Positions 42,425 through 52,839 of a stretch of DNA of 64,000 nucleotides are shown piece after piece. The notes below the pieces were generated by a model. That model had not been told where the DNA came from, did no database searches, and saw only the letters and a program-made list of their open reading frames with translations. This DNA comes from Aradus depressus. Lineage: Eukaryota; Arthropoda; Insecta; Hemiptera; Aradidae. Each line of letters begins with the position of its first letter. Within the stretch, counting starts at the first letter, position 1. Position numbers and translations under genes: made by a program. The stretch spans positions 992,001-1,056,000 of the forward strand of contig OY759221.1 in the NCBI GenBank assembly GCA_963662175.1, read 5' to 3'.

Positions 42425-45150
42425 TTTACTCACCGCTGGTTCCTTGTCAGTTCTTCTGTGGAACGCTAATGGACTTCTACAACACAGAAACGAACTGGAC
42501 ATATTTTTACATGACAGACGGATAGACGTAGCACTGATCTCTGAGACTCACTTGACATCTAAATCCAGACTTTACATACGTGACTATACAATACACAGAG
42601 CTGACCATCCTGGCGACACCAGTCACGGCGGGGCCGCTGTTCTCATCAAGTCTTCACTCACACACTACCCACTTCCCAATGAAACAACACCTCATATACA
42701 GGCAGCAGCTGTATCACTACACACAAAACACAAAAAAATAGCCCTTGTGGCCGTTTACTGTCCTCCGAGGTTCGCCATAGCACCTGGTACATTTTCAGCA
42801 TTTTTTCGGAAATGGGGTCCTTGCTTCCTTGCTGGAGGTGACTACAACGCGAAACACCAGCAAAGGGGCTCGCGACTCTGTACTCCGAGGGGAAGGAGTC
42901 TTAACACCACACTTAATAGGGACCATTTACAAATAATTTCGCCTAACTCACCGACTTACTGGCCAACATCAAGACGGAAATTACCTGACTTATTGGACTT
43001 TTTCATCCATAAGGGACTACGAGGTTTGCCTTATACTGTCAGTTGCCCACCCGACCTCTCTTCTGATCACTCGTCCGTGATTCTAAACCTCTGGGCAGAA
43101 CCGTGTGAGAAAGAGAAGAAACCAACGCTAACCCCAGGAATCACAGACTGGCAGTTATTCCAGTCAACATTAAGCTCTAAGCTCTCCATTCTTTATGCTT
43201 TAAAAACGCAGGAGCTTGAAAATTCTGTGGAACACTTCATACGAAGCGTCCAAGAAGCTACATGGACCTCTACAACTCCAAAAATAATTGGCCGTAAACA
43301 AGATCAACCATTGTACCCGGAGTACATCCGGAGACTGATCAGGGAGAAACGGAGAGCACGACAGAGATGGCAAACCTCTAGACTTCAATTTGACAAACGA
43401 ACCTACAACCAGCTAAATAATAAACTTAAGACAGAAATTAAATTATTCAGACCGGACAAACAAGATGACTACTTCTCTAACCTAGATGCTGAAAATGGCA
43501 GTCTCTGGCGAAAAACTCGTCGAGTTCTGCGTCAACCAGTAGTGTCATCACCGCTTCTTAATGATGATGACGCATGGGTAATAACGGATGGTGAAAAGGC
43601 AGAGCTCTTCGGTAGATATCTCACACATACTTTCACTCCACATCAAGACTCACCCTACACTCCACATCAAGACTCACCCTACACTCCACATGACGACACT
43701 GTGTTAAATGCATTACACATTCCACTCCCACTTTCACTCCCTCCTAAATCATTCACCCCGGCCGAAGTGACCTACGAAATTCAACAACTGCCCAGAAAGA
43801 AGTCCCCGGGATACGACCTCATTACGGCTGAAATTCTCAAAGAATTGCCCCGCAAGGCTATAGTTTTTCTCACAACCCTGTATAACTGCATACTTCGCAC
43901 AACATTTTTCCCCATACAATGGAAACACTCACATATTATCATGTTCTTAAAACCAAACAAACCATCACACTGCCCTTCGTCATATCGCCCTATCAGTCTT
44001 CTTCCTCTTTGCTCAAAACTTTTTGAAAAATTACTCTATAAAAGACTCATAACTATCATGACATCCCAGCAAGTACTCCCAAATCATCAGTTCGGCTTTC
44101 GTTCACAACATTCAACAACACATCAGTTACACAGGGTTATGGATTTCATAGCTTCTGCCTTAGAGAGAAAGTTGTATGCAGCAAGGGCCTTTCTTGACGT
44201 AAGTCAGACTTTTGACTGATTATGGCACCCGGGACTTCTTTACAAATTGAGGCCTTTACTTCCACACACATACTACCTCATCCTACAATCATATTTAGCA
44301 CACAGATACTTCGTAGTCCGGCAGGGCTCTGCTGTCTCTCGTTGCAGCCCATCTTGGCAGGCGTGCCTCAGGGGTCTATTTTATCTCCTTTGTTATATAC
44401 ACTTTACACCTCAGACATTCCCACGTCACCACATACCTTGACAGCTACATACGCCGATGACACTGCCATCTTAGCTGCTGCTGAATCTTCCATACATGCC
44501 TCGTTCACATTACAACACCATGTTACTCAAATTGAGAACTGGTGCAACATTTGGAAAATTAAACTCAACACGAACAAATCACAACATATAACATTTACAT
44601 TAAGACGAGATACATGTCCCGCCGTTTTTATCTACAACAAGCCCCTCCCTCAGACTAACACAGTAAAATATTTGGGACTTACTCTGGACAAGACGACTGA
44701 CATGGAACCCACATACAAGCCTCATACGTAATACACTAAACAAACGATTAAAAATGCTTTATTCTCTTCTGCACAGACATTCAAAATTACCCTTAACACA
44801 AAAGCGTAACTGCTACACATTTCTACTAAAGCCACTCTGGATGTATGGCTCACAAATCTACGGTTCGGCTAAAATATCTAACCTGAAACGTATCCAGGTT
44901 TTCCAGTCAAAGACACTCAGACTCATTACACAATGCCCACCATACGTAAGTAACAGAAGACTAAGTGTGAAGTCTTCACAATGACCTCATGATAAACACA
45001 GTACACGACACAATTCAGGACCTTTACAGACGTTTTCATAGCAAATTGCATTCACACCCAAATCCATACATCCACTCACTTTCTTCACCACACTTGCCAC
45101 ACAATCCTCCCAGGAGATTGAAGAGGAGGTGGAACCGTGACTTAATATAA
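42414..45150 (+). pseudogene. LINE ORF2, endonuclease and reverse transcriptase, broken
   Basis: Endonuclease (about 42440-43100): LLWNANGLLQHRNELDIFLH, ALISETHL, CPPRFA, GGDYNAKH, SSDHSSV. A 24-base direct repeat gives TPHQDSPY units at about 43637-43690. Reverse transcriptase: KKSPGYDLI, SYRPISLLPLCSKLFEKLLY, FGFRSQHSTTHQL, FLDVSQTFD. TGA at 44217-44219 follows FD. The frame continues LWHPGLLYK but shifts near 44340; GVPQGSILSPLLYTLY and the catalytic YADD (44450-44461) are in the next frame. Further shifts occur near 44722 and 44978. The C-terminus (KPLWMYGSQIYG, HSHPNPY, RRLKRRWNRDLI) ends with TAA at 45148. The order matches Jockey-clade ORF2; at least one stop and three frameshifts make it inactive. 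Confidence 0.9.
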
Positions 45151-45384
45151 TCCAAAATTACAACCCCCCACTTCTTGAAACAAAATCATAATATCCCTAT
45201 TCAGTGATAATAACCATAATATTCATTGTTTTAAATTTCGCCCTGAGGAGCTACCGCTGGGTGGCCTTCCTCTCTCACGCCAATCAAGTCATCCACATCC
45301 AATATAGTTCTCTTGGTAGCTGGTTGTTGCGTCATGGTAACAGTTGCGACCAACATTATAAAGACAAGAAAAAAAAAAAAAAAA
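45151..45384 (+). mobile_element. LINE 3' UTR and poly(A)
   Basis: 234 bases after the ORF2 stop, ending in AAGACAAG followed by the A run. The 3' end is well defined by the tail and the target duplication. Confidence 0.8.
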
Positions 45385-45394
45385 TATTGAACTC
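45384..45394. repeat. Right target duplication of the Jockey-like LINE
   Basis: ATATTGAACTC directly follows the A run. The first A can be counted with either. Confidence 0.75.
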
Positions 45395-45875
45395 AAGAGT
45401 CGATCTAAGAGTCTTCAAAACTTTTTTTTTTACACTTTAACTCGATAGTACGGGAATTTCGATGCTCAATGTCTCTGAAACTGCAATATTACTTGCAATA
45501 ATTAATTAATGTTCTACTATTATATGGCACCCCGGCATCAAAATTGGCACAACTCAAAGAAACGAAGTGACAAAGCGCAACTGAAAAGTGTCACCTCATT
45601 TGTTATAAGAACGGCAAATTTTAGAAACGTTAAGAATGACTAGTTGTATAATCCCAGAAATAGATCTGTGACAATTTTCCAGATGAAAAAAAGATGTTGA
45701 CTAATATTGCCAACATAAATTACAAATATTCCCTACTTGGCTATTATCAAAATATGCATCAGAAATTAAAAATTTGAATAAAGAAAAAATGTGTTTTGAT
45801 TTTTGAGATAGAACTACTAGCGGTCGAAGCGCACACAATGGATGAAAACTTAGTTTTTACATAGAAATAAAAGAC
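45395..45875. other. No gene recognised
   Basis: AT-rich host sequence, no repeat call. Confidence 0.4.
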
Positions 45876-46156
45876 GTCTTCTGTTCTGTGTTTCTTAAAC
45901 TTCTCTGGGATGTTCCACTTTTCGTTGTTTCCGGTATTTTTTCCTCCAGAGGTGTCTTCTTTTTTCTTCGTTGGACAATATTTTGGGACAATTGCAGGTC
46001 CCTTCTTCTGGTCACTATGAACCTCGTTATGAACGAGGTTCATAGTGACCAGAAGAAGGGACCTGCAATTGTCCCAAAATATTGTCCAACGAAGAAAAAA
46101 GAAGACACCTCTGGAGGAAAAAATGCCGGAAACAACGAAAAGTCTTCTGTTCTATG
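45876..46156. repeat. Foldback: 111 bp-arm palindrome with 15 bp direct repeats
   Basis: The arms 45918-46028 and 46032-46142 are reverse complements with a single visible mismatch (GTATT against GCATT) around three bases. The outer sequence GTCTTCTGTTCTGTG (45876-45890) recurs as GTCTTCTGTTCTATG (46142-46156). That could be the duplication of a foldback insertion or the trace of a template switch. No coding is recognised. Confidence 0.85.
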
Positions 46157-46454
46157 AGAAATCTCTTCCCACAATATCCCACTATCACTCACTTTTTTAC
46201 TTCAATCCATTAGGTTTTTAATTAAGTTAACAGTTTTTCTGAAATCTTTATCTTCTTCTCCTCCAATTCATCTGAGTCAGTAGCTCTAAGATAACAGAAA
46301 GGTAATTAAGAAGAAGAGACGACTGTTTCCAATTTCTTATGGATATTAAAATACAACTAGCGACGTTACAGTTAACTATGGAATAGTTGAAGTTTTTTTT
46401 TTTTTTTGTCGCTCATGTGTAAAATGAAGAAGGAACGAGTAACGGGAAGGTAAG
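46157..46454. other. No gene recognised
   Basis: Short intervening DNA; T run at about 46394-46408. Confidence 0.4.
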
Positions 46455-46645
46455 TGAGAGCTCGGGGTAATATCGCAGAGCTCGGGGTAATACAGCAGAG
46501 CTCGGGGTAATATAGCAGAGCTCGGGGTAATACCGCAGAGCTCGGAGTAATATCGCAGAGCTCGGGGTAATACAGCAGAGCTCGAGGTAATACAGCAGAG
46601 CTTGGGGTAATATCGCAAAGCTTGGGGTAATACCGCAGGCTCGGA
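46455..46645. repeat. Minisatellite, 20 bp unit, about 9 copies
   Basis: AGAGCTCGGGGTAATATCGC and variants (TACAGC, TACCGC) with period 20 (for example CTCGGGGTAA at 46461 and 46481). The minus-strand frames here are repeat artefacts. Confidence 0.93.
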
Positions 46646-47094
46646 TCGAGGCAAGTATTACTGACCATCACAAGAAGCTCTGAGATCTCTGTCCTGGGGT
46701 AACGTCGGACTGAATAATTTTGGGTGCATCGTCTCTGAAGATTGACCTACCAGAGGAATTTCAAGATGTGCGTCTTTAAGGAGTGCCGGATAGAGGTATT
46801 CCAGGTAGTTGTGTCTTCACGATCCAGGGTCTCCTGAACACGATTTGTCAAGTTTCTACTCTAACTCAGACAGAAGTCCTATCTTAGATGTGACCAGATT
46901 TTAGCCAAAATCAGATGAAAATTCGGGACCACTTTACTTACAATATACCGCGCATATTAATGATTCAATCAAAAATCTCTTCAAAAAAAATACAGATAAA
47001 ACTAAAACGCACATTTTATATTCAAGACTATTTTTTGGAACCCCATCAGTTGGCCAGATACAGGCCGAAACCCGTCTTAAAATGTCTCTAAACG
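46646..47094. other. No gene recognised
   Basis: Nothing supportable. Confidence 0.35.
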
Positions 47095-47565
47095 TTATTG
47101 GTCTGAATTTCGGTGTTGATTTCCACCGGAATTTAATGTTTTTCGACCTCGTCATTCCGAAAAGCGAAAACAATTTCCTGTTTGTCTATGTGTTTGTGAA
47201 CAAGATAACTCGAATGTATCGAAACGAAATTTCTATGCGTAAAATTGAAGACACCTAGGGGGAGGGAGGATTAGGGGGGAGGGTTAACACAAAAAGTAAT
47301 AATTGCCGATGGGGTGAATGTACCGACATGAAGTTTCATATGTCATAACCTAATGAGGTCGACACCTATTAACCTTCCTCGAAATCAGCCGAAAAGTATG
47401 GGGTCGGAGAAACACCATAATAACTGGCAAAGTAGTGAATGTACCTATCGACACGAAATTCAGGACGAGGGTTCAAAAGTCTCTGTTTAAGTCAACGATA
47501 GATTTTAGAGCAAAACGGACTAGCCTCAGAGGGAGAGCCAACATAGAGTTGAAACTATTACTGAC
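47095..47565 (+). repeat. Dispersed repeat R, long copy
   Basis: In order: TGAATTTCGGTGTTGATTTC, CACCGGAATTTAATG, TGTTTGTGAACAAGATAACTC, GAATGTATCGAAACGAAATT, a GGGGGAGGGAGG tract, TAATTGCCGATGGGGTGAAT, GTACCGACATGAAGTTTC, then a second unit (AAATCAGCCGAAAAG, AATGTACCTATCGACACGAA) and a third start. Shows the internal tandem units of R well. Confidence 0.7.
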
Positions 47566-48179
47566 GAATCTTCTTTAACTTTTCCAGATTTATGCGAAAA
47601 CGGTTACAACGGCTGAAAAAATGTTTTTGCAGAAAATGTTACCTATTATGAATCAGGTAAGGCAATTCGAACAACTTACTGCGCTCAAAAAAAAAAAAAA
47701 GTGTATTAAATGACTGAAGGAAATAGTTCAAAGTAGGTAATGTTTTATTGTAACTCATAACTTGACGTTTTACAACGAAACAAAGAAACCAGGTGATGTC
47801 ATGACCTTTTTTATAGCCAGTTTGAAATGAGGGAGGGGGATCTGTATAAACGTGGTGAGTACAGGGAACTCATTACAGGTTAGTGATGTTACACTGTGCT
47901 CTCAGCACTCTACATTGTCCTCGTGATTAGAGTGTCGATATTGTTGACGACCCCCTCCCCAAGTCAGTGTGTTACATAAGCACAGAGGTAATGATGGTAG
48001 ATAATTGGTAATGACGTAGGTAAGTGACGTCCATGCTGCGCCAGATCAGCTTCATGTCGTCCCAACATGACAGACTCTCTCGTTACTTCCCCAGCTGCCA
48101 TTCTTGTTTCTATACTATTCATTTCATTGCAAAATGAAAATGTAAAGAAAAAGTAACAAACAACCTGCAGTAGGTACAT
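47566..48179. other. No gene recognised
   Basis: No supportable feature. Confidence 0.35.
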
Positions 48180-48540
48180 ATCTGTCGTTAGTGAATCACC
48201 GGCAATTCGCATCCCCAGATCAAATTATTTGTAACGATTACGTTTCCGCCCTCCCTATATTGAATGAAAACCATTTCTGATGAAAGCAAGAAATCATTGC
48301 GACCAAGTTCAGACGTAACTTTAATTTTATTTCGCAGCTGTACGAGGAATAAGGGAAGTTATGTAATCGATCAAAAACTCGAAGCGGAAATCAACAATAC
48401 ATTTTATATTTGAATGCAGAACCCTCTGTTTGTTGTTTGTTGCTTGTGTATTGTTTTGCAGCCAAATCAAGGGAAGGAGGGAGGCTTAACACGAAAACCA
48501 TTTGAGTTCATTGCCGGTGAATCACCGACCTCTTTTTTTA
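48180..48540. repeat. Dispersed repeat R, two opposed pieces
   Basis: 48184-48215 is a reversed right end (GTGAATCACCGGCAATTCGC, ATCCCCAG). 48346-48530 is a forward short copy (GGGAAGTTATGTAATCGATC, GGAAGGAGGGAGGCTTAACA, CATTGCCGGTGAATCACCG). Confidence 0.6.
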
Positions 48541-48548
48541 TATATAAG
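48541..48548. repeat. Left 8 bp duplication of the hAT remnant
   Basis: TATATAAG, matched at 51468-51475. Confidence 0.65.
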
Positions 48549-48674
48549 TGGAGCTGTGATTTGTATGCAATAAAAACAGCGAAATATGCATAAATATGAA
48601 AATATATTTGGCAAAATATGCAATTAAAAACTAAAAATATTCGAAAGGCTGCAAAGGAAAAAAGTACCTACAGA

Positions 48675-48769
48675 ATAAAATAAACTACAGAAGTAATAGA
48701 AAATCTTTATAGATATGAAACTTATTAAATAAAAAATATATAAGCAAAAAAATAAAGTAAAAAATATAG
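48675..48769. repeat. Left 95 bp direct repeat flanking the LINE
   Basis: Identical to 50681-50775 (offset 2006). Begins ATAAAATAAACTACAG and ends AAAAAATATAG. It belongs to the host hAT and is the target duplication of the LINE. Confidence 0.88.
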
Positions 48770-49011
48770 AGTTGTAGTCTAGCGTTGGACGGGAGCGGTC
48801 GTGTCTGTTGTGTCTCTGAAAAAGTGCACTTTAGAGTGGGCAGCAAGAACATTTTTATTACTTTTTTTGTACAATTATCAAGCTAAAAATCTGATCTATC
48901 GGAATATGTAAGTAGATTTCTATTTAATTTTGTGTCTATTAGGGAAAAGTGAAATAAAATACGTATATTATTTGGGATTTGAAGCTAGATTCATTATTGG
49001 AGTTACATAAG

Positions 49012-50007
49012 ATGGGAGATAAGAGTGAAGCAAGTGGCGGGATCACCATGACAACGGGAGACGCAGATGGGAGTGGTGGGGGGTCCCTTCTTAGCAGTGC
49101 GATCCTGGACCGTCTCGGCGACCTGTTCCAGGAGCTTAGCTCCCTCAAATCGGACCTGGCCCAGATAAAAATTGACAACCAGAAAACCTCCTCCACGATG
49201 TCCACTATTGAAGAAAATATAAGCTCTAATTTAAAAAAAATCAATCAGGATCTCATTAAAATAAAAAAAGAGCAACTTGTTCTGAAAAAATAAAATAAAT
49301 CCCTGCAACTAGAAATTAGACAGATAAAAATCCAATTTCAAGAATATCAAAATCAATCAAACTCTAACAAAGTGCAAATTAAAAATGTACCTTACTGCGA
49401 TAGTATTGATAGTTTTGTAAATATCAAAACCATTGCTAATGCTGTTGGATTCGAACTGAAAAGGGATCAAATAGACAGCTATTACCGTATGAAACGAATT
49501 AGTTCAAAATACGAACCATCAATTGTTTTAAAATTTGTACGAAGCGCAGACAAAAATGAATTTCTGGCCGCTTGTAAAAACAAAAGGAAGGTACTTAATA
49601 CTGGCCTGTTTTCTCTCTCTAGTTCTGAATCAACAAATCTTCCTATTGGTAAAAAACTACAAAAATTAGGAATGGTTAAATTTGTCTGGTTTCGGAGTGG
49701 CCTAATCAGGGTTCGTAAAGTTGAAGGATGTCCGGCCATTGTAATAAGATGCGAAGAGGATCTATCCCAATTTAGGACAGAAGAAAGAGCGTACGACTCA
49801 ACTGGCGTACCCACGGATTATGAAACAGACAATGACAATATTGATACTGACCAGTCTATCTCAGATCCATCTGTCTCACGGAAGAGAAAATTAAAGAAAA
49901 TTAAAGCCGGGAACATAGAGAGGTTTTTAATGCCGCGGTCCCCTCTGGTAAATCCAAAGGTAAAGGACCAAAGTCACCCTCGGCCAAAATCGGTTTCTGG
50001 AATGTAA
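49012..50007 (+). pseudogene. LINE ORF1, coiled coil plus FP-like domain, one stop
   Basis: The start MGDKSEASGG (49012) is chosen over an upstream in-frame ATG at 48979 because it gives a typical acidic/Gly start; either is possible. Heptad-like residues (DRLGDLFQELSSLKSDLAQI) precede TAA at 49291-49293. The same frame continues: KNVPYCDSIDSFVNIKTIAN, SYYRMKRISSKYEPSIVLKF, RSADKNEFLAACKNKRKVLN. This resembles the baculovirus FP25K-like ORF1 domain found in many insect LINEs (known of the family; the likeness is my reading). It presumably binds element RNA. A single stop breaks it. Confidence 0.75.
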
Positions 50008-50340
50008 ACGGCTTCAATACTCTGTTCAACATAGCGATGCTACCCACTGAAATAAATATTGGTCAATCTGGACCTGATCTGTCTCTCTAAAACATGGCTT
50101 CACAGCGACAACTGGAATGCCCCTTCTTTCCTGGACCAATATGAAGTATACTCGACCAAAGCGGTGAAAACACTCAGTGTTGGGAGAGTGAGCGGGGCCT
50201 GGCTGTGTTTCTGAAGAACAGTGTTGTAACTTGTGATAAAGTGTTAATATCTAATAGTCAATGGCTTTATTTGCTATTTAAAATCGGTGAAATTAGTTTA
50301 ATATTGGGCACTATTTACTGGAAGTTTCATTCTTTGTTTT
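49992..50340 (+). pseudogene. LINE ORF2 start: endonuclease N-terminus fragment
   Basis: IGFWNVNGFN (49992) overlaps the end of ORF1 in another frame, as in two-ORF LINEs. KTWLHSDNWNAPSFLDQYEV, GGLAVFLKNS-like and TIYW segments follow after at least two frame changes. It stops near 50330, where internal deletion joins it to the 3' UTR. Confidence 0.7.
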
Positions 50341-50680
50341 TCAATTTTTCTGTGAACGTGTTTTTTAGTTTTTCTAATCTCAGCATTAATTGTATTATAG
50401 TGTTTAATATTATTATTGATTGCCTTATTTCAAAATTCAAGAGGAAGCAATTTTTTAATTTGTATTTCCATATTTATCCATTTCATTTTTTTAATATAAT
50501 TATTTCATCTCAATACTTTACCATGTCAATTTTCATTTCTTTTTTTTCACTGTAGCTGATACACTTTATATATATTCTTTTTTATATTTTTCAATTTTAT
50601 TTAAGAAGGCTGGCTGAACTCCTTCCAACGAAATGTATTTTATTTCAAATGGAATAAAGTTTATTATTATTATCATTATT

Positions 50681-50775
50681 ATAAAATAAACTACAGAAGT
50701 AATAGAAAATCTTTATAGATATGAAACTTATTAAATAAAAAATATATAAGCAAAAAAATAAAGTAAAAAATATAG
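50681..50775. repeat. Right 95 bp direct repeat flanking the LINE
   Basis: Identical to 48675-48769. Confidence 0.88.
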
Positions 50776-50993
50776 TGGTATAAAGAATTATTTGAACAGA
50801 GAAAAACTGTTACAATTAAACACAATAACTTTTTTAAAATTTCAAACAAAAAGGATCGCCTGTCTGGCCTCAAAATTGATTTGTATCGGCAGAATGAGCG
50901 CTCCACATCAATTGAAGTAACTGGCGCATAACTGAAAACCACAATATCCATTGGGCTCAATTCAACCCCTGACTCTTCGCTCACCACCTCCAT
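50776..50993 (-). pseudogene. hAT-like transposase C-terminal fragment
   Basis: Minus-strand frame: MEVVSEESGVELSPMDIVVF, then SYAPVTSIDVERSFCRYKSI, then LRPDRRSFLFEILKKLL. The YAPxTSxDVERSFxRYKxIL.xxRRSFxFENLKKL block is the C-terminal motif of a widespread group of hAT-related transposases. After FEILKKLL it degenerates. It agrees with the terminal repeats of the enclosing element. Confidence 0.8.
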
Positions 50994-51475
50994 TGCTTTT
51001 CACCCAAACGTTTAAAAGTGAACTGATCTACTTAGAAATAAGAAAGAAGGGGGAAATGGGTGAAACACTGGAGATGCTGAAATGGACTCATCTCAATAAA
51101 AGAAGAAGAAACAAATAAAATACAGAAGCTTTAGTGTGAAAATTTCGGAAAAAAGTGGGATTAATTTCCATTAATCGTCAGTTTACGAAAATAATTAAAA
51201 ATGGCAAAAAAATAATTAAAATTGGTTTGTACTTTTTTTACAGATTAGGTAGGTACCTATATCCTTGGACTGCCGGAAAAAACTCAAAAATATGAATAAA
51301 AATATGCGAATAAGGGACAGATATGCATAATTATGTATTTTTAGGGATATATCCAAAAATAAAAGTAGCTTAAATTGATTCTATATGGGCCAAAACGTAA
51401 AGTTCAGGTTCAAACAGGATGCTGAAGTTGATAGAAAAAAAAAGTAAATGCATATAAATCACAGCCCTATATAAG

Positions 51476-52189
51476 CAATAAAGTTTTAGTTAACTTGGAG
51501 GAAGGTTTCTGGGAGCCGAGAGGGAAGTTTCAAATAATGACGTACATAGGTACTTGATTTGTTGGAATCACCCTTTATGAGAGTAATATCGAAAGGCCGA
51601 ATCCAGCCAAAAATTATATTTCTCTTACAAAATGCAGTTCCCTCGAATTAATTGTAATTATGTTTCTCCGCTCCCTCATCGGCTAATTTGGCTCAACATT
51701 GATTATGAGGCGCCCTTATGGGGGCTCTGCATCCTAATATAACCTTTTATGTGTACATAATAAATCGTGTAGGTACATAATAATTCAAATAGACGGCAAC
51801 CTACATTTTTTTTTTTTTTATGCAGAGAAGATAGGAAAACATGAAATTCCACTGACAACTAAACATTGAATTTTGAACAAATACATAAGTTCCCCTGCAC
51901 TACGTAAAGAAAGGTCTGGAGAAGTAAAATGTAACGATAAGAAGGAATAAACCGTTCATTGCGAGGTGGCGACGAGGTTGCAAAGTGCGCCGCTAGGTAG
52001 CAGCTCCTCACTAGTTCCTCTTTGTCTCCACAGAGAGCACTAAAGGTTTTTTTTCCCCTTTCTCTTTGAGCTAACTGAGAACCGCTGCTGGTTTTCGTCG
52101 CTAGTACTTACAGACTAAGTGCGCAAGTCCAAGCTCATATTATTTCATTAGAATGAATGTTTCGGCTTATTATATTATTTTATATGTGA
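51476..52189. other. No gene recognised; reversed R end
   Basis: 51826-51900 (GGAAAACATGAAATTCCACTGACAAC, ATTGAATTTTGAAC) is a reversed R left end. Otherwise nothing is seen. Confidence 0.4.
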
Positions 52190-52640
52190 ATTTTATTCTT
52201 GTGTGTAGTCCCCGATAGATATTGATTTTCAGCCATATCGGCTAAAGGAAAAGAGGGGAATAACACAAAAAGCCCAACAACTGTCGAAGTAATATTTATA
52301 TGTAAATCCAAAATTGGATGGGGACAACACATAACAATTTTCGGCCGCATCGGACCAAGAGATAGAAAGGAATAGGGGAGGGGGGTGGGAGGGGGGGGGG
52401 GGGGGGGGGGGGCTCTACACACAAAGTCCAGTAAATGCTGAAGTATTAAGTGTATCAACAGTACGATGAATCAAAAGCCCCTGAGTAAGAAATACATTTA
52501 AAATATTTACAGAGGGAAGGCGTAACCTCAGTCGATTAATTGGAGCTGGGGAAGTAGGTACCTTGCCGATGATTCACCGACGACTTTTTAAAATAATTTT
52601 TGTATTCAGGGGTTCATAAAACATGACGTCAGGTCTCAAC
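52190..52640 (+). repeat. Dispersed repeat R, copy with G expansion
   Basis: TTGATTTTCAGCCATATCGG, AACACAAAAAGCCCAACAAC, TTTTCGGCCGCATCGGACC, then a G run at about 52391-52412 where other copies have GGGGAGG, AGTAAATGCTGAAGTATT, and the right end TGGGGAAGTAGGTACC, TTGCCGATGATTCACCGACG. A reversed left end (TTCAGGGGTTCATAAAACATG) follows. Confidence 0.7.
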
Positions 52641-52700
52641 TAAACATGAAGTTCAGGTCTCAACTAAACATGACGTTCAGGTCTCAACTAAACATCCCCA
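52610..52700. repeat. Short tandem repeat, about 25 bp, 3 copies
   Basis: AAACATGACGTCAGGTCTCAAC then AACATGAAGTTCAGGTCTCAAC and AACATGACGTTCAGGTCTCAAC. Confidence 0.75.
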
Positions 52701-52839
52701 GCTAAACTTCGTATTGCATTAACGAGTCACGACGCGGAGAGTCAAGGATCCCATTTGGATAAAATAGCTATATACTAATTTTTATTAACTTTTTAGAAAT
52801 TAGAAAATTTCATATCGAAACATTGATTCTAGGATTGGT

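Larger units (their letters stand above)
40885..45384 (+). mobile_element. Near full-length Jockey-clade LINE (about 4.5 kb)
   Basis: Begins GAGGACAGCTGTGCGAGC with a 205-base 5' UTR, then ORF1 (41090-42424) overlapping ORF2 (42414 on, other frame) by 11 bases, then a 3' UTR and a 16-base A run (about 45369-45384). The 11 bp duplications on both sides show a target-primed insertion. Both ORFs carry inactivating changes. Clade assignment rests on the ORF1 zinc-knuckle layout and the ORF2 C-terminus. Confidence 0.9.
48770..50680 (+). mobile_element. Internally deleted LINE with FP-type ORF1
   Basis: A 5' UTR of about 240 bases, ORF1 (49012-50007), the first part of an ORF2 endonuclease, then a jump to a 3' UTR ending in AATAAAG (near 50654) and a TTATTATTATTATCATTATT tail. 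There is no reverse transcriptase. The flanking 95 bp duplications prove insertion as a unit. The family is distinct from the Jockey-like LINE. Confidence 0.85.
48549..51467 (-). mobile_element. hAT remnant containing a nested LINE
   Basis: The left end TGGAGCTGTGATTTGTATGC and the right end, read inward, GGGCTGTGATTTATATGC are near-identical inverted ends. Both sides have sub-terminal ATATGCATAA-type strings, and the 8 bp TATATAAG flanks fit hAT. Without the LINE and the duplicated 95 bases the element is about 913 bp, too short for a complete transposase. Confidence 0.72.

Noticed and set aside
45759..46157. Frames of 89-94 codons on both strands with identical peptide parts
   Set aside because: They mirror each other only because the DNA is a palindrome.
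46372..46671. Minus-strand frames with repeated YYPELC and ITPSSA
   Set aside because: Artefact of the 20 bp array.
50205..50555. 116-codon Phe/Ile-rich frame
   Set aside because: It covers the 3' UTR of the deleted LINE; hydrophobic composition comes from T-rich DNA.
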